This document shows, in pieces, positions 50,497-60,799 of a DNA stretch of 64,000 nucleotides (its first letter is position 1; each line of letters starts with the position of its first letter). The stretch comes from Morella rubra (Eukaryota; Streptophyta; Magnoliopsida; Fagales; Myricaceae). The notes beneath the pieces are model-generated. The model saw nothing but the letters and a program-made list of their open reading frames with translations, was not told where the DNA came from and ran no database searches. The DNA lies in NCBI GenBank assembly GCA_003952965.2, contig CM025854.1, positions 21,961,459 through 22,025,458 on the forward strand, read 5' to 3'. The position numbers and the translations under genes are program-made.

Positions 50497-52960
50497 ATCT
50501 CCCACTTGCACTTAAAACCAGTTATACATATACTTGACTCTCATTGACTCTAAATGTTTCTCAAACACCTTCTGCGTCAATGTCTTTATGAACGGGTTTG
50601 CAATGTTCTCAGTTGATGCTATCTTGTTCATAACCACATCACCCCGGTTCATTATATCACGTATAAGATGAAGCCTTCTTTCTATGTATTTGCAAATCCT
50701 CACCTCCAAACACCAACATGTAGTGTTTGGTTCCTTTTTAAATACTTGAGGATATGCTTAACTGCTGTTTAGTGTTCAGGACCTGGATTTGATCGATATC
50801 TACTCACAATACTAACAACATGACTAATATCTGGCCTTGTATAAAGCATTGCATACATGAGGCTCCCTACAGCCAAAGCATAAGGACATGACCTCATCTT
50901 ATCTCTCTCTTCTTGTGTCTCAGGAGACATCCTTTTGGAGAGATGAATATTATGCCTAAAAGGTAAGAACCTTTCTTGGCATCCTGCATACTAAACCTTG
51001 CCAGTATTTGTCAATATAGTGGACTTGTGAAAGTCTAAAAGCCTCTTTTCTCGTCTCTAAACAATTTGATTCCAAGAACATAGGACGCTTTCCCAAAGTC
51101 TTTTTATTGAAAAACGGTTCGCCAACCATGTTTTCACGAATGACATCGCCCCGACGTCATTCCCTATAAGTAGAATATCATCAACATACAAAATCAAAAC
51201 TATCATTGAACTCCCACTAATCTCCTTGTATATACAAGACTCATCCATGTTTTATGAAAAACCAAACTCTTTGATCTTTTCATCAAAACGCATGTTCCAA
51301 CAACGCGATGCATGGACTTATTCAGTTTGCACACTTTTGCCTCATTATCTGGAGATTGGAAACCCTCAGGTTGTTCCATATAAATCTCCTCGTGGATGTA
51401 CCCATTCAGAAATGCGGTTTTAACATCCATCTACCATATCTCATAATCATAATGAGTTGCAATAGATAACAGAATTCTGATGGACTTCATCATAGCCACT
51501 GGTGAAAAAGTTTCCTCATAGTCAATACCATGTTTTTGAGTATAACCCTTCGCTACCATTCTGGCTTTGAAGGTCTCTACCTATCCAGTGGGTCCTCCTC
51601 TTTCTTTTTGAACACCCATTTACAACCTATAGGCTTGATGCCTTTTGGTTGATCAACAAATGTCCAACCTCATTGGAGTACATGGAGTCCATCTCAGACT
51701 CCATTGCCACTTTCCAGTGTGCTGCATCCTTGTCACATATAGCCTCTTGGTAATTGTATGGATCATCATCCAACCCCATCGATTCTATTTGATAAATCTC
51801 ATTTAGCAATGATAATCTCACTAGAGGTCTAATTACCCTTGTACTACGTCAAGGCTCCTGAGTTCTGAACTTTTCAGACTCATTAGTAGGTTCAGTAATA
51901 TTCCTTTCATTGATCTCATCTGCCTGAGTTACTGGCTCAGCAACTGTTCTCCAAGAACAATCTTGCTTCTACCTGTACTAAGGCAATACTCTTCTTCAAG
52001 AAAAGTTGTGTTCTTGCTGATAATTACCTTTTTATCACATGGATCATAAAATGATATCCAGTGGCCATTTTTGGGTAACCCATATTTTATAGTCCTTGAT
52101 TCCAACTTTCCACATTAAACACTTTAACGTGAGCTGGACATCCACATACTCTCAAATGATTAATACTAGACCAAGGGACCAGTTTAATTCATAAGGAGTT
52201 TTTGGAACTGACTTAGTGGGTATCATGTTTAAGATATAAACAGCTGCCTCCAAGGCGTAACCCTAAAAATATATAGGTAATTCAGATATGCTCATCATTG
52301 ATCGAACCATATCCAATAAGGTTCGATTTCTTCTTTTTGCAACACCATTGTGTTGTGGTGTAGCATGGGGAGTCATCTGAGATATGATGCCTTTATCTCG
52401 TAGATATGTCTGAAATTCACCAGAGATGTATTCATCTCCTCTGTCAGACTTGAGTATCTTGATACTCCTTTCCAATTGGTTTTCTACTTCCATCTGAAAT
52501 TCTTTGAACTTTTCAAAGGTTTCAGATTTTTGTTTCATCAGGTATAGATAACCATACCTGGAATAATCATTGTAAAAGTAATGAAGTAAAAAAAACTCTT
52601 TGGCTATGTGGTTAAAGGACCACATACATCAGTGTGTACCAACTCCAATAACTATAGCTCTTATCATTTTTCCCTTAAAAGGGTTCTTGGTCATTTTACT
52701 TCCAAAAGGTTCACATATAGGGTAGGGTTGACCTTTGAGAAGCTTACGGGGGAAAACGACCACATGTACCAACTCCAATAGACTAGTAGCTCTTATCATT
52801 TTTCCCTTAAAAGGGTTCTTGGTCATTTTACCTTCCAACCAAGGTTCACATATAGGGTAGGGTTCGACCACGAGAATCGCTGGGTCCACGAGAATCGCTG
52901 GAAGAACGAGAAGAAAGTATTTTGCTTGCATTGTTGCCATATTATCTGCCCCCTGCCTCC
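50497..52960 (-). mobile_element. Degenerate Ty1/copia retrotransposon body (integrase, RT, RNase H)
   Basis: Domain order on the minus strand: integrase core (52625-52263, with SDRGDEY and PHATPQHNGVAKRRNRT), start of the RT domain (51821-51627, DAAHWKVAMESEMDSM), RT palm (51430-51203, DVKTAFLNGYIHEEIYMEQPEGF-type, and 51248-51057 with YVDDILLIGND), and the end of RNase H (50709-50512, ENIANPFIKTLTQ). This order is typical of copia. Gag, protease and a 5' LTR are absent, and there are many stops and shifts, so the element is dead. Confidence 0.88.
52635..52875. repeat. ~125-bp tandem duplication at the truncated copia end
   Basis: Two copies of a unit containing ATGTACCAACTCCAATA, TAGCTCTTATCATTTTTCCC, TTAAAAGGGTTCTTGGTCAT and AGGTTCACATATAGGGTAGG. 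Confidence 0.9.
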
Positions 52961-53103
52961 CTGGGAACTGCTCTCACCCTCTTCTCGAAGTCCAGTTATG
53001 TAGAGGGTATTCCAAATCTATCACGATTCTTTCGAATTTCTCGAAAAACCTCTCTGGCAAAAGTGGATTTTGACTTGCACATACTTTAGCGTGGTTTTTC
53101 CCA

Positions 53104-53505
53104 TACATATTTTGTTGGAAATGCACCGATGGGTCATATGGTTATACGACGACAGAAAATAAGCCGGATGGTCCCTCTTTTCAGGTACAGTTTCTAGATT
53201 ATAGTCTATAGACAGCTTTCGTGCTTGCCAATTTTATGTCATTGTGTTTGAAATTCTCGTAGTTATTGAATGTCATTCAGGGGAAAAAAAATTGTAGGTT
53301 ATACATTATTGATATTAATTGTACCTGTTTATCCTTGAACCCACCCTTATTTTTTCCTCTGCAGTTCTTCTTCAAGTCTCAAGTGATTGCAACCAACAAG
53401 TTCAAAATTGGGAAGTGTGAGGATTTTGTTTGGGTGACCAAGGATGAATTGTTGGAGTTTTTTCTCGAGCAAGCTGAATTTCTTAACAAGATGGTAATCA
53501 GCTGA
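53104..53505 (+). pseudogene. Mitochondrial ribosomal protein L46 gene fragment (last two exons)
   Basis: The last exon (53365-53505) encodes FFFKSQVIATNKFKIGKCED, then VWVTKDELLEFF, and ends NKMVIS: the C-terminal end of plant mitochondrial large-subunit protein L46 (Nudix-like fold). The previous exon (about 53104-53184) reads HTYFVGNAPMGHMVI, then after a one-base shift TTENKPDGPSFQ, and ends at a GTACAG donor. Upstream exons are absent; the copia remnant begins ~140 bp before. Introns are retained, so this is a DNA-level fragment and not a retrocopy. Confidence 0.75.
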
Positions 53506-53609
53506 TGCAGCGATCCTATTTAACTTTCAATCCACACAGGTTGTTTTTTTGACGATATCGGTGATTAAAACATCTATTTTGGAATTAAATTATTCCCTCT
53601 TTATTCCAG

Positions 53610-54265
53610 AATGTGGATCCTTCTTTATTCCCTTGGGAGTTGATGGTCAATGCTTCAATTATGGTGGGGGATGATGAGGTAATGTTACTCAATAGATGTT
53701 TTCAATGATGCTTTTTGATAATTGTCGAAGTGTTTTTGCTTTAAATGAATTCATTTTTTATTGAACAGTTGACCTCTTGTTATGTTAGTTGACACACCAA
53801 GGCATGTTAACTATTGAACAGGTTAACAATGATCCTCAGATTCTCTTAAGGACAGCACACGCTGCGACTTTCTCCACAGGTTCAGCTACTGTGTAAGTTA
53901 CCCTTTGTTTGAGACCTCCCTAGAGTTGTCCAGGGCAACAAGAGAGTGCACATTCTCACTTCAAAAACTTAGATTCCCTCTTCTCTAAGTAGGATTGTTG
54001 CCATGCTGGAGAGGAATGGGATTCTCAAGATTGCCAATGTTGGGGATTGTGGAGTAAAGGTTATCCGTGAAGGTAATGCCCAATAATTTAGCTTTCTCCA
54101 AGTTGTGAGCTTTTAAGATCTCTTTCTGGATTTTCTTTTGAACTGGTTTGTTTTTCAAAATAGTAACATGGTTTGGTCACTTAACTTACAGGTCAAATAT
54201 TTTTTTCCACATCTCCGCAAGAACATTATTTTGACTGTCCCTATCAGCTGAGCTCAGAGATGGTT
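53610..54265 (+). pseudogene. Protein phosphatase 2C fragment (four internal exons)
   Basis: Exons 53610-53678 (VDPSLFPWELMVNAS, then VGDDE), 53822-53892 (NNDPQILLRTAHAATFSTGSATV), 53993-54072 (IVAMLERNGILKIANVGDCGVKVIREG) and 54192 to about 54265 (QIFFSTSPQEHYFDCPYQL). Junctions are GT-AG and keep phase. This is the middle of a plant PP2C of the plastid PP2C/BIPP2C1-like group; GDCG is the conserved core. The 5' part with the first metal-binding Asp residues and the whole 3' half are missing. It starts only ~100 bp after the L46 stop, an unrelated gene. Confidence 0.78.
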
Positions 54266-54269
54266 GGCC

Positions 54270-54960
54270 AGTATTGGCCTTCTTGAAATTTATGTGGTTT
54301 CAAAGACCTTGTATAAGTCTCATTTGTGCAATTGTGTATCCATTTGTTCCTACTGTTTTTTTTCTTTTTTTCCGAGCATCTATAAGTGTTTCAAATGTTA
54401 TTTTGATGCCATTATTTCATTAGCTGTAGAATCCCAAGTATTTGCAATTTAGCTCCAATTTATCCTAATCCAAATTAATTGTGTTTGACAGCTTGTTTTG
54501 CATTATTGGACCACAAGGTTGTGCTGTTGGTGTCTGAGGACAGAAGACTTTTCTTACTTCGAATCATCCTACAGTTGTAGTTCTTTAGGGTGATTTTTTC
54601 ATGTGAATTTTCTTTTGTATAATTTTGTTTCTTCTCTCTAGAATAATGTAATGGGATCAATCTCATTTAAATTCCATGAATTTTGAAGTCTTTAAGTTTA
54701 ATGAATTTGTTTCTTCTTAAATCTTATGAATTTTGAATTCATTAGCAAAAATTCAGAGTTGCCTAAGTTTCTTTTGCAACCGAAAGATTTGGACATTTGA
54801 GATTGTCAGAGACCACAAGCGAAAGTTCTCTCCCATGTTGTATGCAATTTAAAGGTACTCAGGAGTCACGAGATAGGTCTTGTTAGGTTCAATTTAAAAT
54901 TTTAAACATAAAGTGCGATATCAAAACTAGTATTGGCAAACCTTTTGACAAATCAATTCC
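54270..54960. other. Spacer
   Basis: AT-rich, no supported coding region; the missing 3' exons of the PP2C gene are not here. Confidence 0.5.
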
Positions 54961-54964
54961 AACT

Positions 54965-55095
54965 TGCAGAGCACGTTTGTGTTACATGAAGATGTTTGGG
55001 GAGAAAGTAAATAAGGGCCATGAGTCCAAAACACGTCTGTGTTACATGAAAATGTCTGGGGAGAAGGTAAATAAGGGCCATGAGTCGAAAACACT
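54965..55095. repeat. ~62-bp tandem repeat, two copies
   Basis: Unit with GTGTTACATGAAGATGTTTG and AAATAAGGGCCATGAGTC repeated twice. Confidence 0.9.
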
Positions 55096-55099
55096 CCTG

Positions 55100-55315
55100 T
55101 AAGCAAAAACTTCCAAGCTAGCAAGCTAACAAAAACTTCAAAGCACTACAGAAAATTCCTCCAAACTTCCAAACTACAGCAAATTCCTCCAAACTTCCAA
55201 ATTAACAAAAACTTCCAAACTACAGCAAATTCCTCCAAACTTCGAAATTAACAAACACTTCCAAGCTACAGAAAATTCCTCCAAACTTCCAAACTAGTAA
55301 ATACTTCTAAACTTG
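55100..55315. repeat. Minisatellite at the 3' side of the FAR1-type relic
   Basis: Irregular tandem units combining AACTTCCAAACTACAG, AAATTCCTCC and AAACTTCCAAATTAAC, at least five times. Confidence 0.9.
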
Positions 55316-55374
55316 TAATCTGCTCCTAGAGATTTTTGATGCTCCTATATCGTCCACATTGCGAATGCTCCTCA

Positions 55375-57663
55375 TCATCGCTTGATACCTGCGAAGGAAT
55401 AGAAAAAAAAAAAGTTACGACCATGGTAATGTAAAATAAAATCTAAGCATAAAGTCTCACAATGTACCTCTGGATCATCATCTAACTGCAAGTAGCGAGC
55501 TACTGGTTGGGACTCTGTGGTAGCGCTACTCTTGTGACCACCTCGTGACTTTTTTCTTTTTTCAAGTGCACTCTTCAACCGCTTGTTTCCTCTATGTTTG
55601 GGCTCCCGTATCTTGAACCCCTTTGCAACCATTGCTAGAGCTTCATTTGCTCTTGTAGCATCATCTGCTTCGTCAATCTCACCCATCTTTGTGGTACACG
55701 GCAATTGAGCAAGATCATTAGATAGTGTAGTGTGGTGACGCTGGAAGACCTCCTATGATTTTGGGTCATTCCTATATTTCCAAATAGTGCAAACATAGAG
55801 GTTCATATTTCTTCGTCAGTTGGTTTTTATCTCCAAATCTGGATCAGCCCCTATGTTTGATGCGGATTCCTGTGCAACTGTCAACTTTTCCTTTCTTATC
55901 CATCGCCTTAGAATATACTCACCCGGGATACAGAAGCGAACCCTCCCCTGTTTCAATAGCCATATGATGTGGCAACAAATGACACCAACAAAATTGAAGT
56001 ATTTGCAGCTATATTGGTGAAACCCATTAGTAGTGGTGATCTCATGTTGTTTCACCATTGCACAGTTATGAGTTGGCTCGGGGCTGCACATATGTACCTC
56101 AACTTCTTCAGATCCATTAGTTTCCCTCCGACAATCAAGTGTAATGCAATGAGCCATATCCGCCTGCTCCAAAAAAAGATTGAAAACACTTGGGGTGCAT
56201 ACTTTTGACGCATGAATACAAAGTTGGTCATTGGTCCGTAGAAGAGGAAATTTGTCTAGCATCTCAAAATTTGATCTAAGCTCTTTGTAACGCATGTCAT
56301 TGATTGCATGTTGAAAGTGTTGGAGAAATCAAGCCACATTCATTACTGTCTTCAAATACCTACGTAAGGTTGCATTAAAACTTTCACTCAACTGCGTAGT
56401 CCACTTACCCGAGTAGAAAATACTTCGTACATGTGTCGGGGCCCACTTCTCGCTCTTCTCATATATCTTTCGTAACCACTCATTGCCTTGGGGGTCATGG
56501 TCTTCAATCATCTTTGACCAGGCAAGATCAAAATCATCTACATCACAATCGAAAAGAAGCTTATCCCAATCTTTTTTGAAGTCCTTGTTACCAAACAATG
56601 GACCAAGATTCTTCAATGCATTTTGGTTAATATGCCATACGCAAAGAAGATGGTGTGTGTCTGGCAAGGCAGTAGAATTGCAGCAAGCTTGCCAGCATCT
56701 TGGTCAGTAAAAAGAGATATGGGTGCCTTACCTTCCATACACTCAACGAAGCTCTCAAATAACCACTTGAAGGTTTCAGTTGTCTCATCATACAACAAGC
56801 ATGCCCCGAACACTACCTGCTCCCTGTGATGATTCACTCCCAAAAATGCCCCTAATGGCCTATGCTCATGGTTTGTCCTGTATGTAGTATCAAATGACAC
56901 AAAGTCCCTAAAAAAGTGCGTAGTCATTCTGCATGTCGTGGTCGGACTAAAATACATTAGTTATGTGCTCATCCTCATCCAACATAGCTTTGAAAAAGAA
57001 TTGAGAATTCTTCCGTAGCTGATCACCGAACCAATTAATAAGTACACCAGCTACTCCACCCTCCATGGTTTTACTTCTTTTTCTACTCAAATAGTTTTTC
57101 AAGTCCATTTGAGTGAAACCCAAGTGCTTTCTATCCCCAACCTAGGCTACCATCAAATCATGTGCTAGCTTCGGGCATATGCTTGCTCTGTCTGCATTGT
57201 CGCACTCAAGATGTTGCAATTCTTTGATTCTTCTATGTGACCGAAGCAAGTGGGCTTTTGATGGTGTAGTCAATTCGTGGTTGTGTTGCGCACACCAATC
57301 AAATGTGTAATACTTCCTACTCGGTTGCTGTTGAATGGTGAAACTTGCAAGACACTCACATGTAATATTTCATCATTCCTTCTTTAAATGCACCCTCAAT
57401 TCGTTCTCTTTTCTCAATCCTTGTTTAGTGCACACAAATGTTTTGATTGTATAATACCCTTTTTCTTTATTCTTGAACTCACTCTGCTGACGAATGCTAA
57501 ATTCAATGCTAATTGCATAACAGTTGTACCAATCATCTTTAAACTCTAAGGACCAAATATTTATAATACTTGCGTTGTCTGCTTGAACCATTTCATCTGC
57601 ATGATCCAACCATACAAATGAGACATATAGAAATCTATCTAATGATGTCAACAAAGAAGGCAA
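55375..57663 (-). pseudogene. FAR1/FRS-type (MULE transposase-derived) gene relic
   Basis: Domain order on the minus strand fits the FAR1-related family. FAR1 DNA-binding region at about 57560-57400 (WYNCYAISIEFSIRQQSEF, then FVCTKQGLRKENE). MULE transposase core at about 56957-56600 (SFDTTYRTN, then FLGVNHHREQVVFGACLLYD, ETTETFKWLFESFVE, LFTDQD). Continuation at 56667-56329 (HHLLCVWHINQNALKNLG, YSGKWTTQLSESFNATLR). SWIM zinc finger at about 56080-55950 (SCKYFNFVGVICCHIIWLLK, a C-x-C-x-H pattern). Frames change at about 57000, 56650 and 56310 and stops interrupt it, so it is not functional. It could be a domesticated FRS gene that died or a Mutator-like transposon copy; the flanking minisatellites suggest the latter. 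Confidence 0.82.
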
Positions 57664-58174
57664 AGAAATTGACTAACCTTCTAGATTTTAAAGACCCCCG
57701 CCTATTTATATTTAGGTTAATACTCTGTAGTTCTGTCATTTATCAACCTGTTTAAATTCAATAGCCATAGTTAGTAAAATGCACAAATATCACTACAACA
57801 CTTATGAAAATGCAAATGGCATCATTCCTTCAATTTGACTCCAAAATTGTATGAAACATGCTTCATAAGTGAACACATTTGATAGCCCTGGTTCAAAACA
57901 AGTATGAGACCATTCATACAGACAACCGAGGACTGTAACACCATCCTAATGACCTAAGCACACACTAACAACCAACACAGAAAACGCCAAGCAATATAAA
58001 ATTCAAAAATTGCTTGCTAGTCTAACTTACCAGTTCCAGTTCCATATGAAACATCTAATATGTTCAAATGAAAAGAGAGCAATGTTTAAACGAAATGAAA
58101 AGATAACATCTTTTAAACGGGTATTTAAAATACAAATGATAATTCCTCCAAATTTAAAGTCTCAACATAAAAAC

Positions 58175-58445
58175 TAAACTTAATAAAACCTAATAAATGC
58201 AGAAAAAAATTATACAAATGCAAAAGAGAAACTTTTAAACTGATCCAACCTACTAAATGCACAAAAACAAAATATATACAAATATAGAAAAGAGCAACAC
58301 TGGTCCAAACTAATAAATGCCCGAAAAAACATATACAAATGCAAAAAGAGCAAGACAGATCCAAACTAATAAATGCAGAAAAAAATATACAACGGAAGAA
58401 AAGATTAACAACGCGTTTAAATTGATCCTACCTAATAAATGCAGA
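58175..58445. repeat. ~60-bp minisatellite at the 5' side of the FAR1-type relic
   Basis: Four to five units, each with CTAATAAATGCAGAAAAAA and ATATACAAATGCAAAAGAGC variants, period about 57-66 bp. Confidence 0.85.
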
Positions 58446-58600
58446 AAATGGAGGAGAAAATTTTTAAACTGGTCTCCTACGCAACAGAGGTGAAATGGTC
58501 TCCTGCGCAATGTCACAGAGGTGGGGAGAAATTTTTTTGTTTCGCTCCTCCTGCAAACTGGGGTGAAATGGAGGAGAAAATTTTTTGTTTAAAGGAGAGA
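58436..58600. repeat. Short repeats around GAAATGGAGGAGAAAATTTTT
   Basis: AATGGAGGAGAAAATTTTT at 58447 and 58567, and a related GTGGGGAGAAATTTTTTTG between them. Confidence 0.75.
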
Positions 58601-58810
58601 CGTGTTGGGGAAGAAATGGGGCGTGAGGCTTAGAACTGGGAAAAAAAAGAAATGGCTTGGCTTAGCCATATTCAAACTAAGCCGAGCCAAGCTTGGTTGA
58701 ACCTAATTAAATGAGGTGTCAAGATTAGAACGGTTGGATGACATTTACCCAATTCTGACCGCTTCTTATCACTTCTTAGAAGAAGCTATCTTAGAAGGGA
58801 ATCTTTTCCC

Positions 58811-58933
58811 TTTGGAGCTGTTGCTCTAAAACAATGGAAACTCTGGACTTATGACTCGAGGAAACTAAAGACAAGACGAGCTCCTTTACCACCGTCGTCA
58901 CCTCCTAGTGGACCCAAAAGGCCACGCCCCTAG
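58811..58933 (+). pseudogene. Orphan exon-2 fragment of the small-protein family
   Basis: Reads FGAV-ALKQWKLWTYDSRKLK, then TRRAPLPPSSPPSGPKRPRP and stop; 40 codons open. It matches exon 2 of genes 1-4 from the middle block onward, and the similarity continues through the common 3' flank to about 59105. Exon 1 with the signal sequence, the intron and the first part of exon 2 are missing: similarity starts abruptly at about 58808. It lies ~11 kb beyond the cluster. Confidence 0.8.
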
Positions 58934-59109
58934 TAGGCATTCCATGTACTTCCTCTATTAAACTTAAAAAACCTCTGTTGTGGCGTATATGTTATTTCAG
59001 TACCAACTCTCTAATAAATGCAGTGGTTAGAAGAAACCCATGACTTTCTTTACATCGTGAAAGCATAAGTTCTCTCAATTCACTTCAAAGAGCAATGAAG
59101 TTTGAACAA

Positions 59110-60400
59110 TCTCTTTTAGACCCTATACTGACCCTAATGAACTTAGAGGGAGGTAAATAGGTTTATAAAAATCTGCACAACTCAAAATCTCAAACAATGA
59201 GTTTTAATGGCAATATTCAACCCTAATAAGCAATCTGATCTATATAGCCTTGATTAAAATCAATACCTATATAACACAATATATTTAGATGAGTTCACAT
59301 GATCTTAGAAAATCTCAGATGTAATATATTCAATGTAATTCTCAAAACACAATTCAAAACAATATGTTGTCAAATACTCTATAACGTTCCAGTACTGAAC
59401 TATTTTAAACTCTGAATGATATACAAACAGATTTGACAGCAAGTATATCAACAAGATATTTTCTATCTTTAATTAACCTTACCCAGATATACCTTTTGCC
59501 TTGAATCTTTTTGCAACAAGATTAACAATCCACCAAGATTAAGAATCTTTAATCACTTAAACAAGAACGATTAACAAATAACAAGATAGATAGAAAACGA
59601 CAACAACAACTCAAATTCAATCACGATTGACATAAGGGATTGTTGATGGAGAGAAACTTCTAAGTAAAACATCTACAAGGAAGAAAAACTCTTCGGGACC
59701 TAGTCCAGCAAACGAATCACTAGAAACTCAATCTCGGTTACACGATTATCTATAAATTCAGCAACCCTTTGCTAATCTAATATCTAATCGTAACCTTACT
59801 CAAACGCCCAACGTTTGAAATTGCAACTTGCAAGGGAGAGGAACTCCTATCCCAGTCGGTTTCTTGATTCTTCACAACGGAGCAACCTTCCTACTTGAAC
59901 TCAAGTGGCCGTGCCTTCAACAATGCTGGAACTCCAGCACCTTTCAAACTTCAGCAACTCCAAAGCTCTCTTGTTCAATCTAGGGATTGAAATTTTGTGA
60001 TCAAACTGAGAGGATGAACAAAGATCTGATCTACACGTTTAGATTACCAATCACTCTCAACAGTAACAAAAATAAAGGGTACAAGATTTAGAATGGTTTC
60101 TTGGAGGCTTTCTTGAATCTTTGCAAAATCTTTGATAAAGTGCTTTAGGTTATTTGTAAAATATTCAAAGAGGCTTTTATATGATAAAGAGGGGTTTTTA
60201 GAAGCCAAGGGACGCTGAAAATAATAAATGGGCGCACTTCCATTAAAAACAGAATTTTGTTACAGCTTTGCCCAGTAGACTACTTCGAACTCCTCTTAAA
60301 CTCTGCATAGCCTTCACATAGCTAACGACCAACCTAATTCTTCACCACTTAAATCTCAAGAACGTTATATATTCACTTGTCACGAACCATGCCAAAAAAT
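59110..60400. other. Unassigned AT-rich interval
   Basis: No coding region recognised. The stretch near 59120-59180 (ACTTAGAGGGAGGTAAATAGG) resembles sequences common in plant LTRs, but no boundaries were found. Confidence 0.4.
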
Positions 60401-60654
60401 GCACAAAGTTGTCGCTAAAGCCCTTTAGTCGCGACTTTCGGTCGTCAAGCCTTGGTCGAGGTTGCCGCATGCAGAGAGCACAACCGCGACGATCGTGCTT
60501 TTCCATCAACCAAAGTGATGTTGCGTTGACCTTGAATGGCATCGGAAGAAGGGTTGACCAGTCGTTGGAGAAGGGTCCTTCATTTTGCACGGATCGTCGC
60601 TGTTGCTCCGTAGCCTACGACATTGAAGTCGCCAAGGATTGTTCACCTTTCACC

Positions 60655-60742
60655 GACGATGTGCAGTGCGTGAAGGATTCCTCATCCTTCAACGACGATG
60701 GTCAATGCGTGAAGGATTCCTCATCCTTCAACGACGATATGT
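60655..60742. repeat. 42-bp tandem repeat, two copies
   Basis: TGCGTGAAGGATTCCTCATC followed by CTTCAACGACGAT occurs twice with a 42-bp period, preceded by a diverged GAAGTCGCCAAGGATTGTTC unit. The length is a multiple of three and open in one plus-strand frame (CVKDSSSFNDD), but nothing else suggests a gene. Confidence 0.85.
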
Positions 60743-60799
60743 AGTGCGCCAAGAACACTTGCGTCGCTTGTCAATTTGCTTTGCCTTCGTATTTTTTTT

